Both the position numbers and the translations under genes were made by a program. From Sabellastarte sp. h YS-2021 (Eukaryota > Annelida > Polychaeta > Sabellida > Sabellidae): 64,000 bases of DNA. The stretch is taken from assembly GCA_964017235.1 (NCBI GenBank), contig OZ024933.1, positions 94,455,432 through 94,519,431 on the forward strand. Reading direction: 5' to 3'. The stretch's first letter is position 1. The number at the start of each line of letters is the position of its first letter. Positions 54,900 to 64,000 of the stretch are shown here, one piece after another. Below the pieces are notes generated by a model. It did no database searches, was not told the origin of the DNA, and saw nothing but the letters and a program-made list of their open reading frames with translations.

Positions 54900-55445
54900 G
54901 CATTATCACATACCAACCCACAAACACACAAACCCAATGACAAACATAACTCCCAACTGACAGACAAACCCAATGACAAACATAACCACCAACCGAAAAA
55001 CTGACAAACCCAATAGAAAACAAAACCCAAACCAAAAAACTGACAAAGTGTTTTGCAAACATAATCTCCCATTATTAAAATCAGTTTACTAGTTATATCG
55101 AATAATTATTTGTCAAGTGTAGTAGAAGAATTTATTTTCAAGATTTCCAGGAAAACATTTCTGTTTAAAATATATTTCCAAAATAAATCCCAAATTAAGT
55201 GAAATGAGGATTTAGCTATCTTATTATATGCAATATTTATTCTATTTAGCAATTCATCTTTGGGTTTGGGTCCTGTTTTTGAGAATATTGTTTAGCACTG
55301 GTTCTGTCTGTTTGTCAGTTGGGTGACTTCTGTTTGCCATGGGGTTTGTCTCTTTGTCCGTCTGAACAAGTTATGTTTGGCATGGGGTTTGTCTGTTTGT
55401 GCGTTGGTACAAGTTATGTTTGTCATGGGGTTTGTCTGTAGCAAG
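54900..55445. repeat. Inverted repeat between the two Harbinger genes
   Basis: The plus strand at 54,905-55,035 repeats ACAAACCCAATGACAAACAT. The same phrase with one change (ACAAACCCCATGACAAACAT) is found on the minus strand at 55,317-55,442, repeated about every 52 bp. The arms could fold around 55,180. At 55,491-55,553 follow three copies of TAGTCCTGAAAAGGACT. Confidence 0.7.
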
Positions 55446-55612
55446 CATAGCTCATTAATTGCTTTAGGAATATTTGGTAGTCCTGAAAAGGACTGTTTGT
55501 TAGTCCTGAAAAGGACTGTTATAGTTAGTCCTGAAAAGGACTGGTTACTGCAGCAGGAGTTATATTCTACCATCTTGCCAGGCCACTGCTCCCTCATTGT
55601 TGAAGTAGTCCT

Positions 55613-56638
55613 TCAGGTAATCCCTCTGTCTTTTGGCTTCTCAGGGTTTCTGTCTTGGCCACCACCAGTAGCACCACCAATCAATCCACAATCACCAGGC
55701 ACATCATCATCATCGTCCTCCCCAGGCTGCTGACCACCAGGTTGACCTTGATACTGGCTTCTCAGTATGTTGTGCAGAACCACACAGGTGAAGACCACTT
55801 CCTGACTGTTGATAGGGGTAGTTCAATGGTGGTCCTCATCACCCTGAATCTTGACACCAGGATGCCAAAAGCGTTCTCCACAACTCTCCTGCCCCTTGAA
55901 ATTCTATAGTTGGCAATCCTTTCCTCTCTGGTTAACATCCTTCTGCCATAGGGCTTTATGAGCCAGGTCTTCAGGGCAAAAGCATCATCTGCCAGGATGA
56001 AGTAGGGTACATCTGGACCACCCTGGATTATAGGAGCTGGGTCAGGGAAGCCTATCCTGCCATCTTCAATCCTCCTCTTCAGCTGAGAGGCATTAAATAT
56101 CTGGCCATCTGAGCAAGATCCTTCTGTACCTGCATCCACCCATCTAAACTTATACTGTCCATCTACCAGGGCCAACATGACAATGGAAAAGAAGCCCTTG
56201 TAGTTGTGGTAGAGGGCTCCAGTGTTCTTGGGTTTCTTCAGGGCCACATGCTTCCCATCCAGGGCTCCCAGGCATGTGGAACATTCCTCCTGATCCTGAA
56301 TTCCCTCTCTAGTTCTTTCCACTCATCTGGGGTAGTAGGACATTGGAGGTACTCTCTGGTGAACTCATCCTGGATGGCCCTGCAGACCTCTGGTAAAAAT
56401 TGGAAATGGTGGATCTTCCAACCCTGAACTGACAGGATAATGATGTGTAGGACTCTCCAGTGGCCAGATATCTGATGGTGAGGGCTAACTTTTCCCCAAC
56501 ACTGATTGGTGCTCTGTAGTTGGTGGCCCGCCTGGCAAGGTGTGGTTCCAGTCTGGTCTTTATCATTTCAAAAAATTCTGGGGTCATCCTCATGTAGTTG
56601 GTGAATCCTGGAATATCTGTAGCATACAGATCAGCCAT
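55613..56638 (-). pseudogene. PIF/Harbinger transposase (DDE_Tnp_4, HARBI1-like), frameshifted
   Basis: Cut-and-paste transposase. The N-terminal part (56,638-56,400) reads YMRMTPEFFEMIKTRLEPHL and GEKLALTIRYLATGESYTSL, ending in a helix-turn-helix, QFRVGRSTISNFYQ. The catalytic part reads LGALDGKHVALKKP (first Asp), FILADDAFALKTWLIKPY (second Asp) and RGRRVVENAFGILVSRFRVM (Glu). A C-terminal segment reads VFTCVVLHNILR and an acidic Gly/Asp tail. Frame breaks fall at about 56,394, 56,280 and 55,797, and each looks like a single small indel. All three catalytic residues survive, so decay is recent, or the breaks are sequence errors. Confidence 0.9.
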
Positions 56639-56639
56639 A

Positions 56640-57500
56640 ATGTTGTGGTAGGCCCCCCTCTCCTCTCTCTGTAGTAGCCATGGGTTGATACCTTGGTGTC
56701 AACTAGGTCATTCCCTGGGGAGAACCTTAACTTTAACATTTAGTATGCATCACCATGCTGTTTGTAATCTGTTATTTCATTGGCCAGTGTACTTTTCCTG
56801 GCCTATTGAATTTCAACCCCTCTTCCATTTGCATCACACTTTGCTAAGTTAGAATTAAGGATGCATACTAGATACTATTCATACTATTCATAAATAAATG
56901 TTGACCATATTGTCTGTTATTTGATGGAGATTAAGCACTAAAAAAATATTGTTATTGCATTACATATTATTGTTTAATTTAACTTGGAGCGAGTTGCTGA
57001 GGCCTGATCTGTCCAGCTCCCTGTTTATGAGTACTTATAATGTCCTGTATCTCCTTTGTTACAAAAATGCATGTCATAGTTACAATACAGGATTAAAGAA
57101 CAGCAATCGTTTGTATAAAATTACGTATATTTAAAATAAATCATTTACATCAGTTCTGGCTAGATTAAATTACATTGACAATTCATATATAATTGTTGAA
57201 ATGAATTGTTTCAAAATCCACATGGAACATATAAAGCACACTGTGTTGTGACATCACTAGCATGAGTGACGTCATAGGCCTTTGAAGTATAACCACAAGA
57301 TTCACTTCCCACCAGCACATGGCTGGCCCCCCTCTCCCACTCCCCCCCAAAAAGACAAAATCTGGCAAAAATAGTGAAAGAGTTAAAAGGTATTATATAA
57401 AACAATAAAAGGCCAGATATTCATTGATGCTTTATTACAGGGTGTAAACTGTTAAAAGGTGCTTTACACATTTCTCATTGACTTGCCAGAAAATAGAATT
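56640..57500. other. No gene recognised
   Basis: The 5' flank of the Harbinger transposase up to the right inverted arm. TAGTATGCATC (about 56,742) and GATGCATACTAG (about 56,861) form a short inverted pair. No further coding region. Confidence 0.4.
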
Positions 57501-57763
57501 AAGTATCTAACCCTTTAACTGTTTCAAAACAGTAAAACGGAAGTGGGTGCTTTACCTTTTTTGGTTTCTGTGTATATAAATGGGTAAACTAGTGAACAGT
57601 ATGTACCTTGATTTATATGCGAACACTGGTGAAATGAGAAAAAGCTTATATTAAAAAAATGTAATGTGAGTGAAAACGATACCTGCACAGCCTTTTCAGT
57701 GCCAAATATTTCACTGTTCAAAACAACAGCAGCATGAATTCATGAACTTGGCAAAATACTCAC

Positions 57764-57807
57764 TAAAGTCTGCAGGCTTATGCAGCAAAACACCAAATGG
57801 TCAACAT
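57764..57807 (-). pseudogene. Relic of the signal-peptide exon of C1q gene copy 2
   Basis: Homologous to 36,376-36,420, with the same GTGAGT donor and the shared run GTTTTGCTGCATAAGCCTGC. It is 44 instead of 45 bases long. The lost base changes the frame, so the ATG at 57,807 now runs into a TAA after nine codons. Flanking sequence (57,690-57,960) is also homologous to 36,290-36,590. The right arm of the Harbinger-bearing insertion ends about 140 bases away. Confidence 0.72.
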
Positions 57808-57964
57808 TTTTTGAAGCTTTATACTGTCCGATTGAGTTTATTAGTTTGAACTTTGAAATACACAACATCTTATGTCATGTTATTTCTATTGTTCTGATAA
57901 GATTGTAGATAAGATATTACACATGGTAAGTCTCACAACATATTGACACCACGTTCCCATCGTC

Positions 57965-59560
57965 AATGTGTGAGACTCCCATCACCAGAGGCCTGATTAT
58001 GCAATAGAAATCTATAACCTTTAGATTTATTATTATTACTACTTTTTTTACATAGCGTTCAACCCTGGCTGTTGAAAACAAAACAAAAAAACCCCAAACA
58101 AATCTAAATCTAGCATTCTAATTTATGCTTGGGTGTCTACAGGTGTCAGGCTGTGATTTGTGACGTTTAATTGATGACTTCTGAAGAAATGTAAAATCAC
58201 ACACAAAACATGCTTTATTTACTGCTTGTATTTTGAATTCCACATACAAATTCTAATGTTTAGTATTACTTTGGTTTCAAAAGGAAGTATTATATCAAGA
58301 CAAGTGACCCTAACCACGTATAACATTACATTACGGCAGGATGGCGTTTTCAGTGAAAACTTTCCATTTTGGATAGCCAAAAGCACTTGATTTCTTGCTT
58401 TTATTTGATAAAAGTTGAATTTTGACCTTTAAAATACATATATTTTAGTTCTGTAAACAAGAAAATATAACACAGATATAGCACACGTTTAAAAATTATA
58501 TTATTTGTACTTTAATATAAACTTTACATTAAACATGAATATGCTTGTCAGTTTAATTTTGAGCTGGGAAACATTTTGGACTTATAGCACTCAGAGAACG
58601 AATACTTAAGCCAATGTCCAACGACACCCCGATTGGTTATAAGTGTAAAAAATCCTTTTAAACAGTCCTGGATCTAGAATTGGTTGCTTGTCATACCCAT
58701 AATTAAACCCCGACCCACCTACATTGAATACGTGTTGTTTATCTGTGCAGTACATAATATTTTTTTTTCATAACTGAACTACATACAAACAAACAGTATC
58801 CAGCGATGACATTATCCCCTTTTCAGAGGAAATACAAATTCTAACATGACACGGCTGTATCCACGAATTTGATTGGACAATCAAGGAAGTATTTCGTGGG
58901 TACACACATAACCTGTGGTTTTCTATTATCGCTCATTATGGCTATCCCGTCAACCCATTTTTGTCATAAAATGTAAATAATAAACAATACTCATGACACT
59001 TAAAACTTGTCATGTTAGAATAGGAATATAACATCTGACAAACCATGGTACATACAGAATTTCAACATCATTAGAGGTAATAGACCACTCAGGCAAATCC
59101 TATAAATCTCATATTGATGAAATTGTTGTATATTTTCGTTCTCTGAAAAATACCTTCATGAATAAACTAAGCTTTTTTGGCTATGTACACACTCTAGTAT
59201 TTTGTTAATGTACGTCCTACAGGTCTGCTCAAACACTTAATTCGCCTTCGGCGTTTATAACCTCAAAAAATGGTAAAATTATGCGTATACCGTGGTTTGG
59301 TCAGGGGTTATTCCTATATTCTACATTTTTATTTTGTGACGTCACTGTAGACGTAAGGAGTGACGTATATTTATGACGGTGTAATAGACCACACAGATGC
59401 GTCATATTTTAGTACATATAGAAACTATACGTGTCAGCTGTTGACGACAACGTTTTAGTTGATATGATATATAATTTGTTGAATATTGTGATTATAATGG
59501 GGTGATTGCTATTCAAAGTTATTAAGACTTTTGTATAGGATACTGGTACATCACAGTGTC
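57965..59560. other. Intergenic between C1q copy 2 and the decapeptide-repeat gene
   Basis: Apart from the family-4 repeat and a SINE-tail-like fragment at about 58,050-58,110 (ACCCTGGCTGTTGAAAAC), nothing was recognised. The last few hundred bases must contain the promoter of the gene starting at 59,568. No TATA box was convincing. Confidence 0.4.
58585..58860 (+). repeat. Interspersed repeat, family 4
   Basis: TAGCACTCAGAGAACG, AAAAATCCTTTTAAACAGTC, CCTGGATCTAGAATTGG, ACTACATACAAACAAACAG and CATTATCCCCTTTTCAGAGG follow the family order with several changes. Confidence 0.5.
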
Positions 59561-59567
59561 TGCAGAG

Positions 59568-62500
59568 ATGGTGTACAGAAAGTTATTCTTGAGATGTGTC
59601 ACAATATTCCTGCTCCTGAGCGGAGTTGTGGATATGAGAAGGATGAAAAAATATTCTGAGGTAAGTTACTTTCTCAAGAAATCTAGCTTTCTCAGAAACC
59701 AGGCTGTTCTCAGAAACCACTATGGCCCATTTGTACACCTAAATAACACTTAACAGTCTCTCTTGAACATTTTTACAATAAATACACTTAAATGTACAGA
59801 TATACATATAGGTTTTAGGGAAGAAAAAAATATTTTTATAAATGAAAATCATCAAACATATCTATTTATTTATTATTTCGCAAAGTTTTGCAAAGTACAT
59901 TACTCAGTCTGTTTGCTTGTGTGGCTGTTAGTTTGTTTGCTAGTTTGCAGCATAACTCCAAAACTACTGCATGGATGATTATGAAATTTTAGGGAGCAAT
60001 AGAATTGTTACACAGAAGAACTGATTCAAATTTGGGATGGTTCTGTAGCATGTTTTTTTAGTCACGTTATCATGGTAATCAATGAGATAATTTGAGTTAT
60101 GCTGTAAATTGACAACCAAATAAGCCAATAGACTGAGTAACATACTATGCAAAAATTTTGCAAAGTAATAACTAATAATCAGTAGTGAAAAATATTTTAC
60201 CTTGATATCTACTGGACAGTTGATTTACAAATAGATTATGGTTATCAATAACTTAAAGTGGCTTGCCAAACTAATTTTGTAATCAAGTAAACTGACTTTT
60301 TATTATTTCAAATATGCCTGATACATGTTTTAAGTTTTAACTACACACGAGTCATCAGTTATATGATTTATAATTTCATGTTATGTGGGTTTTATCTTTT
60401 GCAGGGTGAGTTTGAACCTCCTATCCTTTCAGAAAGGCAGAGAGCTTTACTTGAGGAATATGGGCAAGTGAAAAGACAAGCTCCTTATGTTTATGAAGAG
60501 TATGAGCCACTAACTGATGAATGGGCTGCTTATCATGATAGTGGCTGGCATGAACCAGATTGGTCTATGCATGATGATGAAGAAGAAGTTGGACAGATGA
60601 ATGTTGACTCTGAATCTGATGGTTTATACGGGAAATTCGAAGACATACTCACTTTTAGCCTCTTTAACAAAGGATTGCCTAATAGTTTTGATTTTGATGA
60701 TGAGGATCTGCAAGAAAGTTATGAACTGTGGAGAGCCAAATTTCTTAACTCCCAAGAGTCAAATTCTCATGGCGAAACTGACATAAGAGGATATGACACT
60801 GATGTTGAATTTACAGCAGTTTTTGATAGTCAGGGATTTGATACAGGGATTAAAGACACTGGGAAATTTGATGCAGAGGCTGACAGCATTCATGAATTTG
60901 ACACAGTAGATGAAAACATTAGTGAATTTGATACAGTGCATGACAACATTCAGGACCTGGATAGAGTGGATGACAACATTCAGGACCTGGATAGAGTGGA
61001 TGACAACATTCATGACCTGGGCAGAGTGAATGACAACATTCAGGACCTGGATAGAGTGGATGACAACATTCAGGACCTGGATAGAGTGGATGACAACATT
61101 CATGACCTGGATAGAGTGGATGACAACATTCAGGACCTGGATAGAGTGGATGACAACATTCAGGAACTGGATAGAGTGGATGACAACATTGAAGATTTTG
61201 ATACAGTGGATGACAACAAGCACACATTTTATACAGTTAATGACTACATGGAGAAATTCAACGCAGTGGATGGCATCATTCAAAAATTTCTTACAAATAT
61301 TCAGGATTTTAATGCAGTAGATTACAACGCACAGGAAGCTATTATTGTGAGTGACAACACAGTAGAATTTGATAGAATGAATGACAATATTCAGGAATTT
61401 GGTGTAGCAGATAACATTAAAAAAATTGACAGAGTGGATGACAACAATCACAGATTTGATGAAGTCAATTTCAACTTTCAGGATTTTGAGACAGTAGATG
61501 GAAACTCTCACCAATATCCTACAGCGGATAGGAATATTCAGGAACTCCTTACAGTAAAGGAAGTAGATACAAAACCTGACCATATTCAGAAATTTGATAC
61601 AATGGATAACATTATTCAAGAACTTGATACAGTGGATTACAACACACAGGAACTTGATACCAAAGGTGACTACATCCAAAAGTTTCATAAAGTGGATAAC
61701 AACATTAAAGACTTTGATACTACAGTGAATAACACAGAAGATGTTGAAATTGCGATTGACATTCAGGAATTGGATGCACCAGATGACAAGAATGAGGAAT
61801 TGTATACACTGAATGGAAACATTGAGGAATTTGATACAATAGATTACAACACACAGGAAGCTCATGCCGTGGATGAACACATCCAAGAATTTGATACAAA
61901 AGTTGACAGCATTCAGGAATTTGATACAGATGTTGACAACATTCAGGAATATGATACAGTGGGTGACATCATTCAGAAATTTGATACAGTGGATGACACC
62001 ATTCAGGAATATGATACAACAAATGACAATTTTCAGCAATTAGATACAGTGTATGGCACCTTTCAGGAATTTGATACAGTCGATGAAAAAATTCAGAAAT
62101 TGGATACAGTGGGCAACAACATTCAGAAAGTTGGGGTGAATACAGTGAATGGCAACCTCCAGGAATTCAATAAAGTGGATGAAAATATTCAGGAATTTAA
62201 TACAGTGAATGACAGCATTGGGTTTGAAAGTGGTATTGAGGTAAGAAGTATCAATCAAGGATATGGGAAGGAATCTAGCAGACAGTTCCCTGAAGAATTT
62301 GATGTGCAATATTACGCTGATATTAAGTTTGAGAAAGAAGTTGATGCAGACAGCAAAAAAGACACTGGTGATAGATCTCCACAATCTGGTTTGCAGAAAG
62401 TAGTGGTCCTGAAAGAAATATTTGTGTCCAAAACTCACATATTATTTATCCATATCAGAGAATTCGGTTCCAATGTCATGTGGATGTTCACCAATACCAT

Positions 62501-63305
62501 TCATTCGTTCATAGTGTCTTGTGATACTTACGGTGTAAGAAGGCTTGTTGAGAGAATGGCTGACAGTGAAATTGTAGAGAAAATCCTTTCCTTTGTGTCA
62601 AATTTCATAGATTCAGTCTGTGACAGTGATGTTGGATTAATTCTGAGAGAAGAGATCATTGAACCGGTTTATGATACTTCCTTTGAAGTGTATTACAACT
62701 GTATTTATCTATTGGTTGAGTGGGTTACTGGCATAAGATTTCAGGATTGGATATCTATGCCAAGTGATGTATTTGTTGTGTTGCAAAAATATTTATCAAG
62801 AGTGAAAAAAGTTAATGATAAAGTTATTGATGTCATTGTCAACTACTTAAACAAAGTGTCCTCATTTTTGCAGAAGTGTGGCAACAAAGAATGTTTAGTC
62901 TTTACTGCTGAGAATTTTTTCCAGGACGAATATGCATATTACAAATTGTTTTGGATGGTAGTATATCTGATTATAGGCCTAGTTTTTCTCTATTCTTCAT
63001 ATGTATCAAACAAAGCAGCCTTTCTGTTCTGTATTTTTCTCATAAGGGTTCTTGCAAAATCGGTATTAAGTTTGCTTTGTTGTATAGTTTACTGTGTTAA
63101 GAAATTTGTCAGATGCAAACCGAAATTGGTGGAAAGCGGTACATATTGTGCACTGGAAAAGAATAAGCTGAGCATTTCTGAAAGCGAGTACAAAGAACTG
63201 ATAGAAGCAACAAAGAGAAAGATTAAGCAAGTGGGAAAAATCCTGGAATTAGAGAATGAACTTGAACATCTGAAAAGCAATAATGTTGTTGGGATTGTTC
63301 ATTGA
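59568..63305 (+). CDS. Asp-rich decapeptide-repeat membrane protein, unrecognised family (2 exons)
   Basis: Exon 1 is 59,568-59,660 (31 codons, GTAAGT donor). Exon 2 is 60,405-63,305 (TTTTGCAG acceptor). The phase-0 junction joins KKYSE to GEFEPPILSERQRALLEEYG, giving 997 residues. Residues 5-22 (KLFLRCVTIFLLLSGVVD) look like a signal peptide or anchor. An acidic segment follows, then about 45 decapeptides (about 187-637; types DRVDDNIQDL and DTVDDTIQEY). The C-terminal 360 residues are non-repetitive: helical blocks (VVVLKEIFVSKTHILFI, VRRLVERMADSEIVEKI, YNCIYLLVEWVTGI), two hydrophobic segments at about 879-932 (LFWMVVYLIIGLVFLYSSYV; FLFCIFLIRVLAKSVLSLLC), and a basic coiled-coil tail (KELIEATKRKIKQVGKI). 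I do not recognise the family. An acidic, possibly calcium-binding luminal or extracellular region anchored by a membrane hairpin is an inference. Confidence 0.8.
60870..62220 (+). repeat. Coding 30-bp minisatellite, about 45 units
   Basis: Unit type GATAGAGTGGATGACAACAT plus TCAGGACCTG. Ten nearly identical units lie at 60,930-61,229, flanked by progressively diverged ones. Within the fresh block, triplets (Q-, H-, Q-type units) recur at 90-bp steps, which points to duplication of three units at a time. Diverged units mostly keep multiples of three, and the frame stays open throughout. Confidence 0.9.
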
Positions 63306-63435
63306 TTTTACCAGAAAGGAGAACAGAATGAACTAGAATCATAGATTACCAAAGATAGTGATTGTGTTGACACCGAAATATTTCCATTCCTGTGATGTAA
63401 ATATGTTTACTTCATTTTATTATAATTTATTTACG

Positions 63436-63441
63436 AATAAA
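63436..63441 (+). promoter_or_regulatory. Polyadenylation signal of the decapeptide-repeat gene
   Basis: AATAAA 131 bases after the stop codon on the coding strand, followed by a T-rich stretch (TTATTTTTGTTC). A normal-looking 3' end for this gene. Confidence 0.65.
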
Positions 63442-63459
63442 TTATTTTTGTTCAAACTC

Positions 63460-64000
63460 ATATTTTTGACACAATAACCTCACCTCAAGAAATACAATTT
63501 TAAGGAATTCAGAAAAACTTTGAACATGGTTTAAATGCCTCGAAATACAAAACAGATTTGATACAATGTGATAACACACATTTCAATATTTAGTGATGAG
63601 AATGGTAAACCGGTACATCACATTTCATTTCGAAATAATGACATCTGCAAAGAATATAAATATCATCATCACTATTTTGGGCAATGAAAATAATGAATAT
63701 ACATACCAAGAAATATCTTACGTTTTCATTTTATAATCTTTGTAAGTGTTACACCTCAAAGTATCTCACAAAGACTATTTCTGTTTAAAATAATGGGTTC
63801 ATGTATGCTCACAGTAAATTTCACCATATCAGTGGCAAACATTTTATTTGGTTTCAAAGCCCAAAATGCTGGTTTTAAAACTGGTCCGACCACCGCGATT
63901 ATGGTCCTCTTCAAGCTTAACAAAATGGTTAGTTGTTTATTCAAATCGGACCAGGCAGCCATTACTACATGGTGGTGCAGTGATAACAGTTGAATCGGAC
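63460..64000. other. No gene recognised
   Basis: Sequence after the 3' end of the decapeptide-repeat gene. Short overlapping frames on both strands near 63,756-63,993 have no recognisable domain and could be part of something cut by the window edge. Confidence 0.35.

Larger units (their letters stand above)
51354..57620. mobile_element. PIF/Harbinger-bearing insertion bounded by about 120-bp inverted repeats
   Basis: The left arm 51,354-51,486 and right arm 57,503-57,620 are inverted copies. Shared runs are ATCAAGGTACATAC, GTTCACTA, TTTACCCATTTATATACA, GGTAAAGCAC and ACTTCCGTTTTACTGTTTTG. Copy 1 of the segmental duplication lacks this sequence at the matching place (between about 35,520 and 36,240), as expected for an insertion. 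Inside are a MADF-protein gene on the plus strand and a Harbinger transposase gene on the minus strand, converging. The arms are longer than usual PIF/Harbinger inverted repeats, and no TWA target duplication could be pinned down, so the Harbinger could instead be nested within another element. Confidence 0.6.

Noticed and set aside
60759-62039. A 426-codon open frame antisense to the decapeptide-repeat gene
   Set aside because: It is a by-product of the 30-bp periodicity: a repeat with no stop in one antisense frame stays open over all units. Its translation is a monotonous Cys/Ile/Phe repeat with no start context or splice signals.

Overview
This is an AT-rich, intron-containing animal nuclear sequence. 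A mollusc or another lophotrochozoan is most likely: a C1q-domain gene pair, tRNA- and 5S-headed SINEs, a DIRS-type tyrosine-recombinase retroelement, a Tx1/L1-type LINE, a PIF/Harbinger transposon and an integrase-type cut-and-paste transposon all occur in 64 kb. No bacterial operons, rRNA operon, functional tRNA gene or CRISPR array is visible. The taxon is an inference from repeat and gene content.

Layout. 0-12 kb: SINEs and small foldback repeats around one single-exon host gene on the minus strand, a core-2-type beta-1,6-N-acetylglucosaminyltransferase (3,546-5,066), plus a 57-bp minisatellite at 8.2-8.7 kb. 12-19.5 kb: the 5' end of one DIRS-like element (plus strand) and a nearly complete second one (minus strand: gag, RT/RNase H, tyrosine recombinase). 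20.5-58 kb: a tandem segmental duplication carrying two minus-strand C1q-domain genes. Copy 1 (20,757-36,420) can be spliced by eye into five exons giving a 176-residue secreted protein: signal peptide, short coiled coil, C1q. Copy 2 (38,519-57,807) keeps three C1q exons of identical length, but its signal-peptide exon has lost one base and its coiled-coil exon was not found.

The introns of the C1q pair hold most of the mobile DNA. Intron 1 of copy 1 contains three transposons lying end to end, separated only by TATA or TATATA (27,725-33,654). Their ends are packed with short perfect palindromes; the middle one encodes an integrase-like protein and the first is an inverted, internally deleted relative of it. 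The span of copy 2 contains a decayed Tx1/L1-type LINE (43.2-49.4 kb) and a PIF/Harbinger element with two convergent genes (53.3-56.6 kb) inside a larger pair of inverted repeats (51.35 and 57.62 kb).

59.5-63.5 kb: a two-exon plus-strand gene encoding a predicted 997-residue, very Asp-rich membrane protein built mainly from about 45 copies of a decapeptide (type DRVDDNIQDL), followed by an unrecognised C-terminal domain with a membrane hairpin and a basic coiled coil. With the palindrome-ended transposon chain, it is the least familiar object in the window.

Limits: exons were found only where homology, an open frame and splice sites agree. Host genes with short or unfamiliar exons would be missed in the gene-poor stretches (5.1-12 kb, 58-59.5 kb).
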